NCBI GenBank assembly: GCA_964351905.1
Contig: CAYGPG010000003.1
Coordinates: 55,653 to 119,652, forward strand
Reading direction: 5' to 3'
Length of the DNA stretch: 64,000 bases
Source of the DNA: GCA-2708415 sp964351905
Lineage (GTDB): Bacteria > Pseudomonadota > Alphaproteobacteria > Micavibrionales > Micavibrionaceae
This document shows, piece by piece, positions 51,929 to 60,712 of the stretch (positions within the stretch are counted from its first letter, which is position 1; the number at the start of each line of letters is the position of its first letter). A program made the translations under genes and the position numbers. The notes beneath the pieces are model-generated. The model was not told where the DNA came from and did no database searches. It worked only from the letters and a program-made list of their open reading frames with translations.

Positions 51929-52906
51929 TTAGGCAGCTTCTTTTTCTTCGTTTTCCAGATCCATCAGATATTTGTCTGCTTCAAGTGCCGCCATACAGCC
52001 CATGCCTGCGGCGGTAACAGCTTGACGGTATGTTTTGTCTTTTACATCTCCTGCGGCATATACGCCTGGTAGCGAAGTGGCTGTCGAATCTGCCGCAGTG
52101 ATTAGATATCCTTCATCATCCATATCTAATTTCCCTTTAAATAAATCTGTAGCAGGATCGTGACCAATGGCGATGAATACACCTGCTAAAGGAATGTCTG
52201 TGACATCATTGGTTTTAACGTTTTTTATTTTTAATCCTGTGACACCAGGGACATCGCCTTGACCAACTTCAACACCAAGAACTTCTTCAACGGTGCTGTC
52301 CCACACAACCTCAATTTTAGGATGATCAAAAAGACGTTGTTGCATGATGCGTTCGGCGCGCAATTCGTCACGACGATGTACAAGAGTAACTTTTTCACAT
52401 AAATTGGCGAGGAAGAGGGCTTCTTCGACAGCAGAATTTCCGCCGCCCACAACGGCAACTTCTTTACCGCGGAAGAAAAATCCATCACAAGTGGCGCAAG
52501 CACTGACGCCCATATTACGGAATTTTGTTTCTGATTCTAAGCCTAACCAACGTGCCTTTGCGCCCGTGCAGATCACAATAGTATCGGCAATAAATTCAGT
52601 TCCGCTTTCGGCTTTGGCTTTATAGGGGCGTGATGAAAAATCCACTTCTATGATCATGTCATGAATTGTTTTTGTTCCAACATTCTCCGCTTGTGCTTTC
52701 ATTTGATCCATCAGCCAAGGTCCTTGGATAGGATCAGCAAAGCCAGGGTAATTTTCGACTTCGGTTGTGATGGTCAATTGACCGCCAGGCTCCATTCCTA
52801 ATACTTGCACGGGGCTTAAATTTGCACGCGCGGCATAAACGGCGGCGGTATAGCCCGCAGGACCGGATCCAATAATTAACATTTTCGTGTGAATAGTATC
52901 ACTCAT
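51929..52906 (-). CDS. trxB: Thioredoxin-disulfide reductase
   Basis: A 325-residue flavoprotein that reduces thioredoxin with NADPH. FAD motif GSGPAGYTAA (residues 13-22), redox pair Cys137-Ala-Thr-Cys140, NADPH motif VVGGGNSAVEEA, and the C-terminal FAD motif GVYAAGDVKD are present. Length and the CATC motif are standard for the low-molecular-weight bacterial enzyme. Cytoplasmic; it would also feed any thioredoxin-dependent steps for the DsbB/Grx functions in this window. Confidence 0.97.
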   Translation of the reverse strand: MSDTIHTKMLIIGSGPAGYTAAVYAARANLSPVQVLGMEPGGQLTITTEVENYPGFADPIQGPWLMDQMKAQAENVGTKTIHDMIIEVDFSSRPYKAKAESGTEFIADTIVICTGAKARWLGLESETKFRNMGVSACATCDGFFFRGKEVAVVGGGNSAVEEALFLANLCEKVTLVHRRDELRAERIMQQRLFDHPKIEVVWDSTVEEVLGVEVGQGDVPGVTGLKIKNVKTNDVTDIPLAGVFIAIGHDPATDLFKGKLDMDDEGYLITAADSTATSLPGVYAAGDVKDKTYRQAVTAAGMGCMAALEADKYLMDLENEEKEAA

Positions 52907-52975
52907 AGCTCACTCCTATAATAATTCCATAGGTTTAGTCGGGTTTAGACCGAAGGTAAAGTCATCTTTAGCATG

Positions 52976-54028
52976 TTATCCATACATTTTTTGCATGGCT
53001 TCTTTTATAGCTTTGGCAATCTTGTCTGCATCATCGATGGGTGCGTACTTAAAATGTTCTAAGTTACCTTTAAACGGGCGTGTTGCGCCTATTTCTTCCA
53101 TATGATTGTGAAAACGGTCAAAGCGTTTTGATTGCCCTTCAAGGTTAATAATTTGGGTAGGCTTGCCCGTTGTGGCAGCATCTGAAATCATGGAGACACT
53201 GTCACTTGTGACCAGGATGTGATCTGCCCATGCCAACATCGCATGGTAAGGATTCTTTCCAATACCATCCCAGATGAATATATTTCCTCCCCCTTGAGGG
53301 GGAGGATTAAGGTGGGGGTGTTTGGATTTATTGTTAAGGTCAGATTTTAAACCCTCCTCTGATCCCTCCCTCAGGGAGGGGGAGTATTTGTTATCTTTCA
53401 ATCCATCTTGAAGCAATTTTAAATTATCTTCGCCTGTGCGCCGCGAAGCCGTAATCATTAATCCACCATCAAGTTTTTTTAATTGTTCGACCAATTGCTG
53501 CATGATGGTGGGTGTCATTTTATGTGTGCGGCTGTTGCCGCCAATTAAAACTGCTGTTCGTGGTGAGGGTAGGGCGGTAAATAAATCAGAAAATTCTTCT
53601 TTGGCGCGTTGTAATTTTTCTGGCGTAATACGGTTCGGCGCACCATCTGTGACAATCAAATTGTCACTGCGTAAGGAATCATGATGGGGCACAGCAACCA
53701 AATCAAAATCTTTTGGGTTACATTTTGGATCTTGGATTTGAACAGTAAATGTTTTGCCGTTGCTTTTCTTTTTGATGTAGCGTGATGCGGCGACAGCTTT
53801 ACGTCCTGAAGCAATAACAAGATCAGGCCAAGGTGGATTTAAAGGTTCTTTAAACGTAAATTTTTGTTCGAACCCCAACCAAGGCGTAAAAGTTTTCCAA
53901 GGCTGGTTTAATGAAATCGTTTTTATTTGCGCCTCAACACTAAGGGCTTCAGCAACGCCAAGGCATTGATTTTGTGTGCCAATCATTCCTTCTGTAATGA
54001 TCCAACAATTTATTTTTTTTATGTCCAT
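52976..54028 (-). CDS. ELM1-like (mitochondrial fission ELM1 family) protein with repeat insertion
   Basis: A 350-residue protein of the family named after plant ELM1, common in alphaproteobacteria and folded like a glycosyltransferase B. Recognisable parts: CWIITEGMIGTQNQCLGVAEAL at the N-terminus, PDLVIASGRKAVAASRYIKK, LIGGNSRTH and ADHILVTSDSVSMISDAATTGKP. The bacterial function is unsettled, with a sugar-nucleotide transferase role suggested by fold. Residues about 215-249 (PSLREGSEEG ... HLNPPPQGGG) come from a palindromic element inserted in frame between two strands. No N-terminal signal. Confidence 0.85.
   Translation of the reverse strand: MDIKKINCWIITEGMIGTQNQCLGVAEALSVEAQIKTISLNQPWKTFTPWLGFEQKFTFKEPLNPPWPDLVIASGRKAVAASRYIKKKSNGKTFTVQIQDPKCNPKDFDLVAVPHHDSLRSDNLIVTDGAPNRITPEKLQRAKEEFSDLFTALPSPRTAVLIGGNSRTHKMTPTIMQQLVEQLKKLDGGLMITASRRTGEDNLKLLQDGLKDNKYSPSLREGSEEGLKSDLNNKSKHPHLNPPPQGGGNIFIWDGIGKNPYHAMLAWADHILVTSDSVSMISDAATTGKPTQIINLEGQSKRFDRFHNHMEEIGATRPFKGNLEHFKYAPIDDADKIAKAIKEAMQKMYG
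53284..53386. repeat. Palindromic element inserted in frame within the ELM1-like gene
   Basis: Hairpins CCTCCCCC-TTGA-GGGGGAGG (53286-53305) and CCCTCCC-TCA-GGGAGGG (53364-53380) flank an AT-rich middle. On the coding strand it reads as a Pro/Gly-rich peptide without a stop. Confidence 0.85.
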
Positions 54029-54119
54029 TAATTAACACTTGAGTTCATCTATTTATAATTTTATACCGTATAGTATATACATTAGATAATAAAGTTTTCG
54101 CTTATTGAAAGATAATTTT

Positions 54120-54596
54120 ATGAAACGCATCAAGCTCGACAAAATTGACCGTAAAATTCTTCGTGATTTACAGGCAAATGGTCGAATTACGAATGTAGAG
54201 CTTTCAAAAAATGCAGGAATATCTGCTCCACCTTGTTTACGACGTGTTCGTGCCCTTGAAGATAGCGGCTTTATCAAAGGATATTTCGCACGCCTTGACG
54301 GCCCGTCTTTAGGTTATGGCTTGAGTGTTTATGCATTAATTAAATTAGTATCTCAAGCCGAAGCAGATTTAAGAAAATTTGAAGATAAATGCCAAGAACT
54401 TCGCCCTGTACGCGAGTGTCATATGCTGTCTGGTGAAGTTGATTTCATGTTGCGTATTGTCGCAAAAGATTGGGATAGCTATCAGAAATTTTTAACAGAA
54501 GAATTAACGGCTTTAGAAAATGTGACTTCTGTTAAAACAATGCCGCTTGTGCGCTCTGCCAAGGAAAAGCCAGGTATTCCTATCGAAACGGATTAA
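54120..54596 (+). CDS. Lrp/AsnC-family transcriptional regulator
   Basis: A 158-residue Lrp-type regulator: helix-turn-helix (LDKIDRKILRDLQANGRITNVELSKNAG, then CLRRVRALEDSGFIKGY) and a C-terminal RAM ligand-binding domain. PPCLRRVR is the typical recognition helix of the Lrp branch. It probably responds to an amino acid. Start ATG 54120 is preferred to a TTG five codons upstream. It is divergent from the ELM1-like gene and convergent with greA. Confidence 0.93.
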   Translation: MKRIKLDKIDRKILRDLQANGRITNVELSKNAGISAPPCLRRVRALEDSGFIKGYFARLDGPSLGYGLSVYALIKLVSQAEADLRKFEDKCQELRPVRECHMLSGEVDFMLRIVAKDWDSYQKFLTEELTALENVTSVKTMPLVRSAKEKPGIPIETD

Positions 54597-54607
54597 CTTT
54601 TTACATT

Positions 54608-54675
54608 GTCATTTCGAACGTAGAGAGATATCTCATTTTCGTCTTGAGATCCCTCCGCGTTGCGTTCGGGATGAC
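54608..54675. repeat. Palindromic element between the Lrp gene and greA
   Basis: GTCAT...CGAACG (54608-54620) pairs with CGTTCG...ATGAC (54663-54675), with inner TCTCA/TGAGA arms. This wording (GTCATTTCGAACG ... GAGATCCCTC ... CGGGATGAC) is that of a repeat family common in low-GC alphaproteobacteria. Confidence 0.75.
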
Positions 54676-54705
54676 TTATAAATAAGTAAGCTTATTTATA
54701 AGTCA
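54672..54705. repeat. 34-base perfect palindrome spanning the greA stop codon
   Basis: TGACTTATAAATAAG - TAAG - CTTATTTATAAGTCA: perfect 15-base arms around a four-base loop. One arm is the last codons and stop of greA, the other adjoins the palindromic element. It would give the greA message a strong AT-rich 3' hairpin. Confidence 0.8.
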
Positions 54706-55168
54706 CTTCCAAAACTTCGTAATCGACTGCGCCTTTGGGTGTGACAACCTTAACAGAATCGCCGACTGATTTTCCAATTAGGGCTTTGGCAACGGGTGAC
54801 GTAATAGAAATTTTCCCATTATCCGCATCTGTTTCATATTCACCAACAATCTGCAGGGAACGCTCTTCATCTGTTTCTTCATCGACGATAACGACCTTTG
54901 CCCCAAATTTAATTTGATCACCTGTAAATTGTGAAGGGTCAATAATTTTTGCAGCTCCAATGGCACCTTCTAATTCTTTGATGCGTCCTTCATTGAAACT
55001 TTGTTGTTCTTTGGCGGCGTGATATTCGGCGTTTTCTTTCAAATCCCCATGCTCACGCGCCACCGCGATGGACTCGACAATTTCTGATCTTGTCACAGTT
55101 TTGCGCTCTTTTAACTCTGCCTCAATTGTTTTAAATCCAGCAGGGGTGATCGGGACTTGGGTATTCAT
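54692..55168 (-). CDS. greA: Transcription elongation factor GreA
   Basis: A 158-residue GreA. N-terminal coiled coil with the conserved acidic tip (AREHGDLKENAEYHAAKEQQ; the Asp-Leu-Lys-Glu-Asn-Ala-Glu core) and C-terminal FKBP-like domain ending VTPKGAVDYEVLEV. GreA stimulates RNA cleavage by backtracked RNA polymerase. It lies downstream of carB on the same strand, beyond a terminator. The carB-greA-Lrp-trxB neighbourhood is typical of alphaproteobacteria. Confidence 0.97.
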   Translation of the reverse strand: MNTQVPITPAGFKTIEAELKERKTVTRSEIVESIAVAREHGDLKENAEYHAAKEQQSFNEGRIKELEGAIGAAKIIDPSQFTGDQIKFGAKVVIVDEETDEERSLQIVGEYETDADNGKISITSPVAKALIGKSVGDSVKVVTPKGAVDYEVLEVTYK

Positions 55169-55189
55169 AATTTTATCCTTCTAATAAAC

Positions 55190-55217
55190 AAAGCCCGCAT
55201 TCGAAAAAGCGGACTTT
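55190..55217 (-). terminator. Rho-independent terminator after carB
   Basis: Minus strand AAAGTCCGC - 10-base loop - GCGGGCTTT followed by GTTTATT; nine pairs including a T-G, 64 bases past the carB stop and before greA. Confidence 0.75.
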
Positions 55218-55281
55218 CATTATTTTATAAGCCGTTTAAGTGAAATCGTCAAGATTTGAGCATAATGACAAATTTTTATAA

Positions 55282-58200
55282 TTAAGCCGCTTCTTCGTTT
55301 TTGTGTTCTTCACCACCAAAGTAGGCTTGCAAAGGCTTTACATCCATTTCTCTTGTTTTAAGGGCGTGGATGGCTTGGATACCGGCACGGGCGGAGGTGA
55401 GCAAAGTAAAGTAAGGGATTTTATGCATGACGGCTTGGCGGCGGATACTCATAGAGTCCGTTAAGGCTTGCGGGCCTTTGGTTGTGTTGATTACAAAATC
55501 AATATCGCCGTTGATCATGGCATCAACAATGTGCGGATGGCCTTCCATGACTTTATTTACGCGTTCTACTTTTAAGCCAGAATCTTGTAGGCGGGAGCAG
55601 GTGCCGCCTGTGGCCACCAAATGAAAGCCCATTTCGGACAGGTCTTTAGCCAAAGGAATAAGGGCTTCTTTATCACTGTCTTTCACGGATAAGAACACTT
55701 TGCCCTCAGTAGGCAAAACATTACCTGCCGCCAGTTGTGATTTGGCGAAGGCTTGCGCAAAGTCCGTATCCAGCCCCATAACTTCCCCTGTGGATTTCAT
55801 TTCAGGGCCAAGGATCACATCGGTGCCTTGGAATTTATTGAATGGGAAGACGGGGGCTTTTACGGCGGTGTGTTCGGCGCTCATGCCAATGAGTTGACGG
55901 CGGAAATCACCGAGCATTTCACCCGCCATGATACGCGCGGCAATTTTTGCGACAGGCACATTGGTGGCTTTGGCGACAAATGGCACGGTACGTGAGGCGC
56001 GCGGATTAACCTCAATGATATAAATATCATATTCAGCCGTGTCTTTATTCATTTTTACGGCAAATTGTACATTCATCAGACCTTTAACATTGAGGCCTTT
56101 GGCAAGAAGGTTTGTTTGACGCTCTAGCTCACGAATAGTTTTGTACGGCAGTGAATGGGGCGGCAGAACAGAAGCGGAGTCACCAGAGTGGATTCCGGCT
56201 TCTTCGACATGTTCCATGATTCCGGCGATATAAACTTCTTTACCATCGCATAGGGCATCTACGTCAATTTCAATCGCGCCTTTCAAGTAGCGATCAAGCA
56301 GAACGGGACTTTTGCCTGACACGTTAATCGCGCGGGACATATAACGCTCCACTTCTTCCATCGTGCCAACAATTTCCATGCCTTGTCCGCCCAAGACGTA
56401 AGAGGGGCGAATGACAAGCGGGAAGCCAACTTTTTCTGCTTTTTCCAAGGCTTCTTTTTTGGAGAAGGCGAGATCATTGCTGGGTTGGCGTAGTTTTAAT
56501 TTGTTAATGAGTTTTTGGAAACGTTCACGGTCTTCGGCGAGGTCAATGGCGTCTGGATCAGTACCCAAAATTTTAATGCCCGCTTTTTGTAAATCATGGC
56601 AAAGTTTCAGCGGTGTTTGCCCCCCCAGTTGAACGATCACGCCTTCTACACTGCCATTGGCTTCTTCGGCGCGGATGATTTCGATAACGTTTTCGGCGGT
56701 CAATGGTTCAAAATATAAACGATCTGCTGTGTCATAGTCGGTGGAGACTGTTTCAGGGTTACAGTTGATCATGATGGTTTCATAGCCAGCCTCTTGCAGG
56801 GCGTAACAGGCATGGACACAGCAATAATCAAATTCAATCCCCTGACCAATACGGTTTGGCCCACCGCCCAGAATAACCACTTTTTTATTATTGGTTGGCT
56901 CGCACTCACTTTCTGCGGGTGTGATGCCATTACCTTCGTAACAGCTATACATATATGGCGTTTCGGAAGGGATTTCGGCGGCGCATGTATCCACGCGTTT
57001 GAAAACGGGGCGGATATTATGTTTGAGCCGTGCTTTGGTTACGGCTTCTTCTTTGCCGCCTGTAATTTTGGCTAAACGCGCATCGGAAAAACCTAGTTTC
57101 TTAATTTCCATCCATCCTTGTGGATCAGTAGGTAAACCATTTTCGCGAATGCGTTCTTCGGTTTTAATAATGTTTTGGATACGTCCCAAAAACCATTTAT
57201 CAATTTTACAAGCATTGTAAATATCATCAATGCTCATACCGTGGCGCATCGCTTGGGCCACATAAAGTAGGCGGCGCGGGGTTGGTTTTGAAATGGCGGC
57301 ACGCAGTTGATCGGCATCTGGATTAACGCCATCACCGATTTTCATTTCGTTAAAACCATTGAGGCCTTCTTCCATGGAACAAAGCGCTTTTTGCAAAGAC
57401 TCTTCCATGCAGCGGCCAAAGGACATGACTTCACCAACGGACTTCATGGCGGTGGTTAAAGTTTTATCGCTACCTTTAAATTTCTCAAAATTAAAGCGTG
57501 GAATTTTTGTGACCACATAATCAATCGTGGGTTCAAATGACGCAGGGGTGCGGCCATTAGTGATGTCGTTATCGAGTTCATCAAGGGTATAGCCTACTGC
57601 CAATTTCGCGGCGATTTTGGCGATGGGGAATCCTGTGGCTTTGGAAGCGAGTGCGGAAGAACGTGACACACGCGGGTTCATTTCAATAACAATCAAACGT
57701 CCTGTATCTGGATGAACGGCAAACTGCACGTTCGATCCACCTGTTTCAACACCCACAGCACGGAGCACTTTGAGCGAGGCGTTTCGCATTAATTGATATT
57801 CTTTATCGGTCAATGTCATGGCAGGGGCAACCGTAATAGAATCCCCCGTATGCACACCCATGGGATCAATATTTTCAATGGAACAGATGATAATGCAGTT
57901 GTCGTTTTTATCGCGAACAACTTCCATTTCATATTCTTTCCACCCCAACATAGATTCTTCGACCAAGATTTGGTTGATAGGGGAGGCTTCGATACCGCTT
58001 TCACAAATCTCATAATATTGATCTTTATTATAGGCAATACCACCGCCCGTTCCGCCCATGGTAAAAGCAGGGCGAATAATGCAAGGCAAGCCAATTTCTT
58101 TTAAAGCGGCTTCGACTTCATCTTTATTATGGGCGAGAAGGGAGCGCGCAGATTCTAAGCCAATTTCATCCATACATTTTTTGAAGAGGTCGCGGTCTTC

Positions 58201-58578
58201 GGCTTTTTCAATGGCTTCTTTATTTGCGCCAATAAGTTCAATCCCTAATTTTTTAAGCGTACCGTTTGCGTCTAGTGCCAACGCACAGTTCAGCGCGGTT
58301 TGTCCGCCCATGGTGGGCAAGACAGCATCTGGCCGTTCTTTTTCTAAAATTTTCGCTACAATCTCTGGCGTGATTGGCTCCACATAGGTCGCGTCCGCCA
58401 TGTTGGGGTCTGTCATAATGGTGGCGGGGTTGGAGTTCACCAAAATCACACGATAACCTTCTTCTTTTAAGGCTTTACAGGCTTGGGTTCCTGAATAATC
58501 AAATTCGCAAGCTTGCCCGATAATAATGGGTCCTGCCCCAATGATGAGGATGGATTTTATGTCTTCGCGTTTAGGCAT
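55282..58578 (-). CDS. carB: Carbamoyl-phosphate synthase large subunit
   Basis: A 1098-residue enzyme with two homologous ATP-grasp halves (N-terminal GAGPIIIGQACEFDYSG; second GGGPNRIGQGIEFDYC near residue 575) and a C-terminal allosteric MGS-like domain. With CarA it makes carbamoyl phosphate from glutamine, bicarbonate and two ATP for pyrimidines and arginine. carA lies 2.1 kb upstream on the same strand, separated by carbonic anhydrase, SbtA and the opposite-strand SbtB-like gene, so carB has its own promoter in 58579-58732. Confidence 0.98.
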   Translation of the reverse strand: MPKREDIKSILIIGAGPIIIGQACEFDYSGTQACKALKEEGYRVILVNSNPATIMTDPNMADATYVEPITPEIVAKILEKERPDAVLPTMGGQTALNCALALDANGTLKKLGIELIGANKEAIEKAEDRDLFKKCMDEIGLESARSLLAHNKDEVEAALKEIGLPCIIRPAFTMGGTGGGIAYNKDQYYEICESGIEASPINQILVEESMLGWKEYEMEVVRDKNDNCIIICSIENIDPMGVHTGDSITVAPAMTLTDKEYQLMRNASLKVLRAVGVETGGSNVQFAVHPDTGRLIVIEMNPRVSRSSALASKATGFPIAKIAAKLAVGYTLDELDNDITNGRTPASFEPTIDYVVTKIPRFNFEKFKGSDKTLTTAMKSVGEVMSFGRCMEESLQKALCSMEEGLNGFNEMKIGDGVNPDADQLRAAISKPTPRRLLYVAQAMRHGMSIDDIYNACKIDKWFLGRIQNIIKTEERIRENGLPTDPQGWMEIKKLGFSDARLAKITGGKEEAVTKARLKHNIRPVFKRVDTCAAEIPSETPYMYSCYEGNGITPAESECEPTNNKKVVILGGGPNRIGQGIEFDYCCVHACYALQEAGYETIMINCNPETVSTDYDTADRLYFEPLTAENVIEIIRAEEANGSVEGVIVQLGGQTPLKLCHDLQKAGIKILGTDPDAIDLAEDRERFQKLINKLKLRQPSNDLAFSKKEALEKAEKVGFPLVIRPSYVLGGQGMEIVGTMEEVERYMSRAINVSGKSPVLLDRYLKGAIEIDVDALCDGKEVYIAGIMEHVEEAGIHSGDSASVLPPHSLPYKTIRELERQTNLLAKGLNVKGLMNVQFAVKMNKDTAEYDIYIIEVNPRASRTVPFVAKATNVPVAKIAARIMAGEMLGDFRRQLIGMSAEHTAVKAPVFPFNKFQGTDVILGPEMKSTGEVMGLDTDFAQAFAKSQLAAGNVLPTEGKVFLSVKDSDKEALIPLAKDLSEMGFHLVATGGTCSRLQDSGLKVERVNKVMEGHPHIVDAMINGDIDFVINTTKGPQALTDSMSIRRQAVMHKIPYFTLLTSARAGIQAIHALKTREMDVKPLQAYFGGEEHKNEEAA

Positions 58579-58732
58579 GATTTTCGGCTTTTCTTCATTA
58601 TTAAATATGTTGTACCGAAGATGATTAAGTAGTGCATATTCTGCGGGATTTCAATGCTAAAAGAAGAATTTTACAAATTCATTCGCGATTATTTTTAATC
58701 TCTGGTAAAAATGATTAAGAAAAGGAATTATC

Positions 58733-59044
58733 ATGACTCACAAAGCAAAAAAAGTTGTCATCATCACTGAAAAACTCATCACTGATAAGGTAACAAATAT
58801 TATCAATGAATGTGGCGCAACGGGATACACCATTACTGATGCTGGTGGGAAAGGTAGCCGTGGCGTACGATCAGACCGCAGTAGCGTGACGGATGCCTAC
58901 ATGAATGTCAAAATCCAAGTGATCACCGCGAGTGAAGAGGTTGCAAACAAAATTGCCAATCGCGTTGCTGAAGAATATTTTGATAATTATTCAGGCATTA
59001 CTTTCTTAGAGGATGTTGAAATTATTCGTCCCCAAAAGTTTTAA
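58733..59044 (+). CDS. PII-like regulatory protein (SbtB-type)
   Basis: A 103-residue PII-fold protein (KKVVIITEKLITDKVTNIINECGATGYTITDAGGKGSRG, then ISGI-like end DNYSGITFLEDVEIIRP). It lacks the uridylylated tyrosine T-loop of GlnB/GlnK and lies tail-to-tail, seven bases from an SbtA gene, so it is best regarded as SbtB, the adenyl-nucleotide-sensing partner that blocks SbtA bicarbonate import. The short C-terminus has no CGPDGC redox switch seen in cyanobacterial SbtB. AAGGAA precedes the ATG. Unusually it is on the opposite strand from its presumed partner. Confidence 0.8.
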   Translation: MTHKAKKVVIITEKLITDKVTNIINECGATGYTITDAGGKGSRGVRSDRSSVTDAYMNVKIQVITASEEVANKIANRVAEEYFDNYSGITFLEDVEIIRPQKF

Positions 59045-59051
59045 TTTACGC

Positions 59052-60056
59052 CTACTCAAAAACTAGTGATGCCAGCGCGATAAATAGCGGTATACAAATC
59101 GCAATCGCAACAGGGGTTCCTATACTGGTTGATGCCCCAATATAACAAGATGGATTTGCCGAAGGGATACCTGCCCTTAAAGTCGGTGGGCCTGACACAT
59201 CTGAGCTTGAGGCCGCGAGAATGGATAAAATTACCACACCGCCGGGGCTGAAGCCGACTGTGATGTAGGCGATATAACCCAGACCAAAACCAATGAGGCC
59301 ATGGAAGATGGGGGCAAGGGCGGCGTATATTGCAAACCAATGCGCTACCGCTTTTAATTCTTTTAATCGTGTATAAGCTTCCATACCCATGGTGATCATA
59401 AGAATTGATAGTAAGCCTTTAAAGAGTGGTTCATAAAAGCCATCAAACAATTTGCCAACATCAGCCAGAAGACCCAATGCCATCCCTAAGAGAAGGGCAG
59501 ATATAGCAGAACTGCGTAGGCTGTCCGTTATAATTGCGCCAACTGTCATAGTTGAGGTTTTTTCAGGGTTTTTCTTAGACATGTAAAGATTAGCCAACAC
59601 AATCGCCAATATTAATGCAGGAATATCCATGAAGGGATATAGCGCTGGTGACCATGCTTCATAGGGCATATTTTTTTCATCGAGCATTGACATAGCGGCG
59701 GCTAGGGTAGAGGCGCTCACCGCTCCAAAAAGGCCTGTTGTGGCAATCCCATCTTCTTTTTTAACGCTTTTGATAAAAGAAAAGAACAAAGTGCCGAGTA
59801 ACACAACGCTAATCCCTATCAAAATAGCCATTAAGGCGGGAAGCGCCATATCAAGCAAATTAGCATTCTTTATTTCCATGCCGCCTTTCATGCCGATCTT
59901 CATAAGAAGCATAAAAACCGCAAATTGATAAATAGCATTTGGAATTTGTAACTTGCTTTTGAAGGCGGCAAGTAACATGCCTCCAATTAGGAACGCTAAG
60001 GCGGGTGATTGAAACTGCGTTAAAAAACGCACGATAAAATCAATTGCAAAGTCCAT
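59052..60056 (-). CDS. sbtA: Sodium-dependent bicarbonate transporter SbtA
   Basis: A 334-residue membrane protein with about ten hydrophobic helices of the SbtA (DUF897) family: LTQFQSPALAFLIGGMLLAAFKSKLQIP at the N-terminus, then LFGAVSASTLAAAMSMLDE in the first half and SPGGVVILSILAASSSDVSGPPTLRAGIPSANPS in the second, the inverted-repeat substrate region. SbtA imports bicarbonate with sodium. It is 20 bases behind the carbonic anhydrase gene, itself directly behind carA, so bicarbonate import, hydration and use are probably one transcript. Confidence 0.9.
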   Translation of the reverse strand: MDFAIDFIVRFLTQFQSPALAFLIGGMLLAAFKSKLQIPNAIYQFAVFMLLMKIGMKGGMEIKNANLLDMALPALMAILIGISVVLLGTLFFSFIKSVKKEDGIATTGLFGAVSASTLAAAMSMLDEKNMPYEAWSPALYPFMDIPALILAIVLANLYMSKKNPEKTSTMTVGAIITDSLRSSAISALLLGMALGLLADVGKLFDGFYEPLFKGLLSILMITMGMEAYTRLKELKAVAHWFAIYAALAPIFHGLIGFGLGYIAYITVGFSPGGVVILSILAASSSDVSGPPTLRAGIPSANPSCYIGASTSIGTPVAIAICIPLFIALASLVFE

Positions 60057-60076
60057 AATGTTAGATTCCTTTAGGT

Positions 60077-60712
60077 TTAAGTTTTACGATTTTCTCTTAA
60101 TTCTTGGTCTGAGGATAGTGTTTCAAAACGTTGTTTTTGATCGTTAAATTCCTCTATGTCACCAGTGCGCATATTAAAAATCCATGACTTAACATTAATG
60201 TCTTTATTTTTAATGGCTATGGCAACAGAAGGGTAGTGGCGCAAATTTTCGGTGCTTTCAAGGATGGCCTCTTTTTCTGTCATGGCAATGATATGATCAT
60301 GATTGTCATGCGTTGCTTTGGCTTTGGTTAAAGCATGTTGAACCACGTTCACAAAGCTTGAAATTTCTTCATTTTGGATGTTATCGGCAAGCGCTTTTAT
60401 CGCACCGCAATTCGTATGGCCAAGAACAATGATGGTTTCAATATTGTTATATTCTAATGCAAATTCTAACGCTGCGGCCAAGGCCGTTCCTTTGTGATAG
60501 GGGCGAACAATTGCACCCATGGCTTTATGAGAAAAGAAAATGCCCGGCGCCGCACGGAAAATTGTGCCCGGGTTACAGCGGGAATCGATGCATGAAATTA
60601 TAAAATATTTTGGATCCTGACCGTTGATTACCAAATCTGGCATAAGACCTGTTTGAGGGTCATAATGATATTGTTTAAAGGCCTGAACGCCTTCGATCAG
60701 GTCTTTCGTCAT
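60077..60712 (-). CDS. Beta-class carbonic anhydrase
   Basis: A 211-residue beta-carbonic anhydrase. Zinc ligands and the Asp-Arg dyad are clear: Cys41-x-Asp43-x-Arg45 (SCIDSRC) and His99-x-x-Cys102 (GHTNCGAIKAL). Cytoplasmic, no signal peptide. It interconverts carbon dioxide and bicarbonate. The ATG follows the carA stop with no spacing (TAAATG), which implies translational coupling, and sbtA follows. The placement suggests that it maintains bicarbonate for carbamoyl phosphate synthesis. Confidence 0.95.
   Translation of the reverse strand: MTKDLIEGVQAFKQYHYDPQTGLMPDLVINGQDPKYFIISCIDSRCNPGTIFRAAPGIFFSHKAMGAIVRPYHKGTALAAALEFALEYNNIETIIVLGHTNCGAIKALADNIQNEEISSFVNVVQHALTKAKATHDNHDHIIAMTEKEAILESTENLRHYPSVAIAIKNKDINVKSWIFNMRTGDIEEFNDQKQRFETLSSDQELRENRKT

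Noticed and set aside
41088..54675. CRISPR array from the repeated palindromes
   Set aside because: The elements are single, kilobases apart and different in sequence; there are no regularly spaced repeats and no cas genes.
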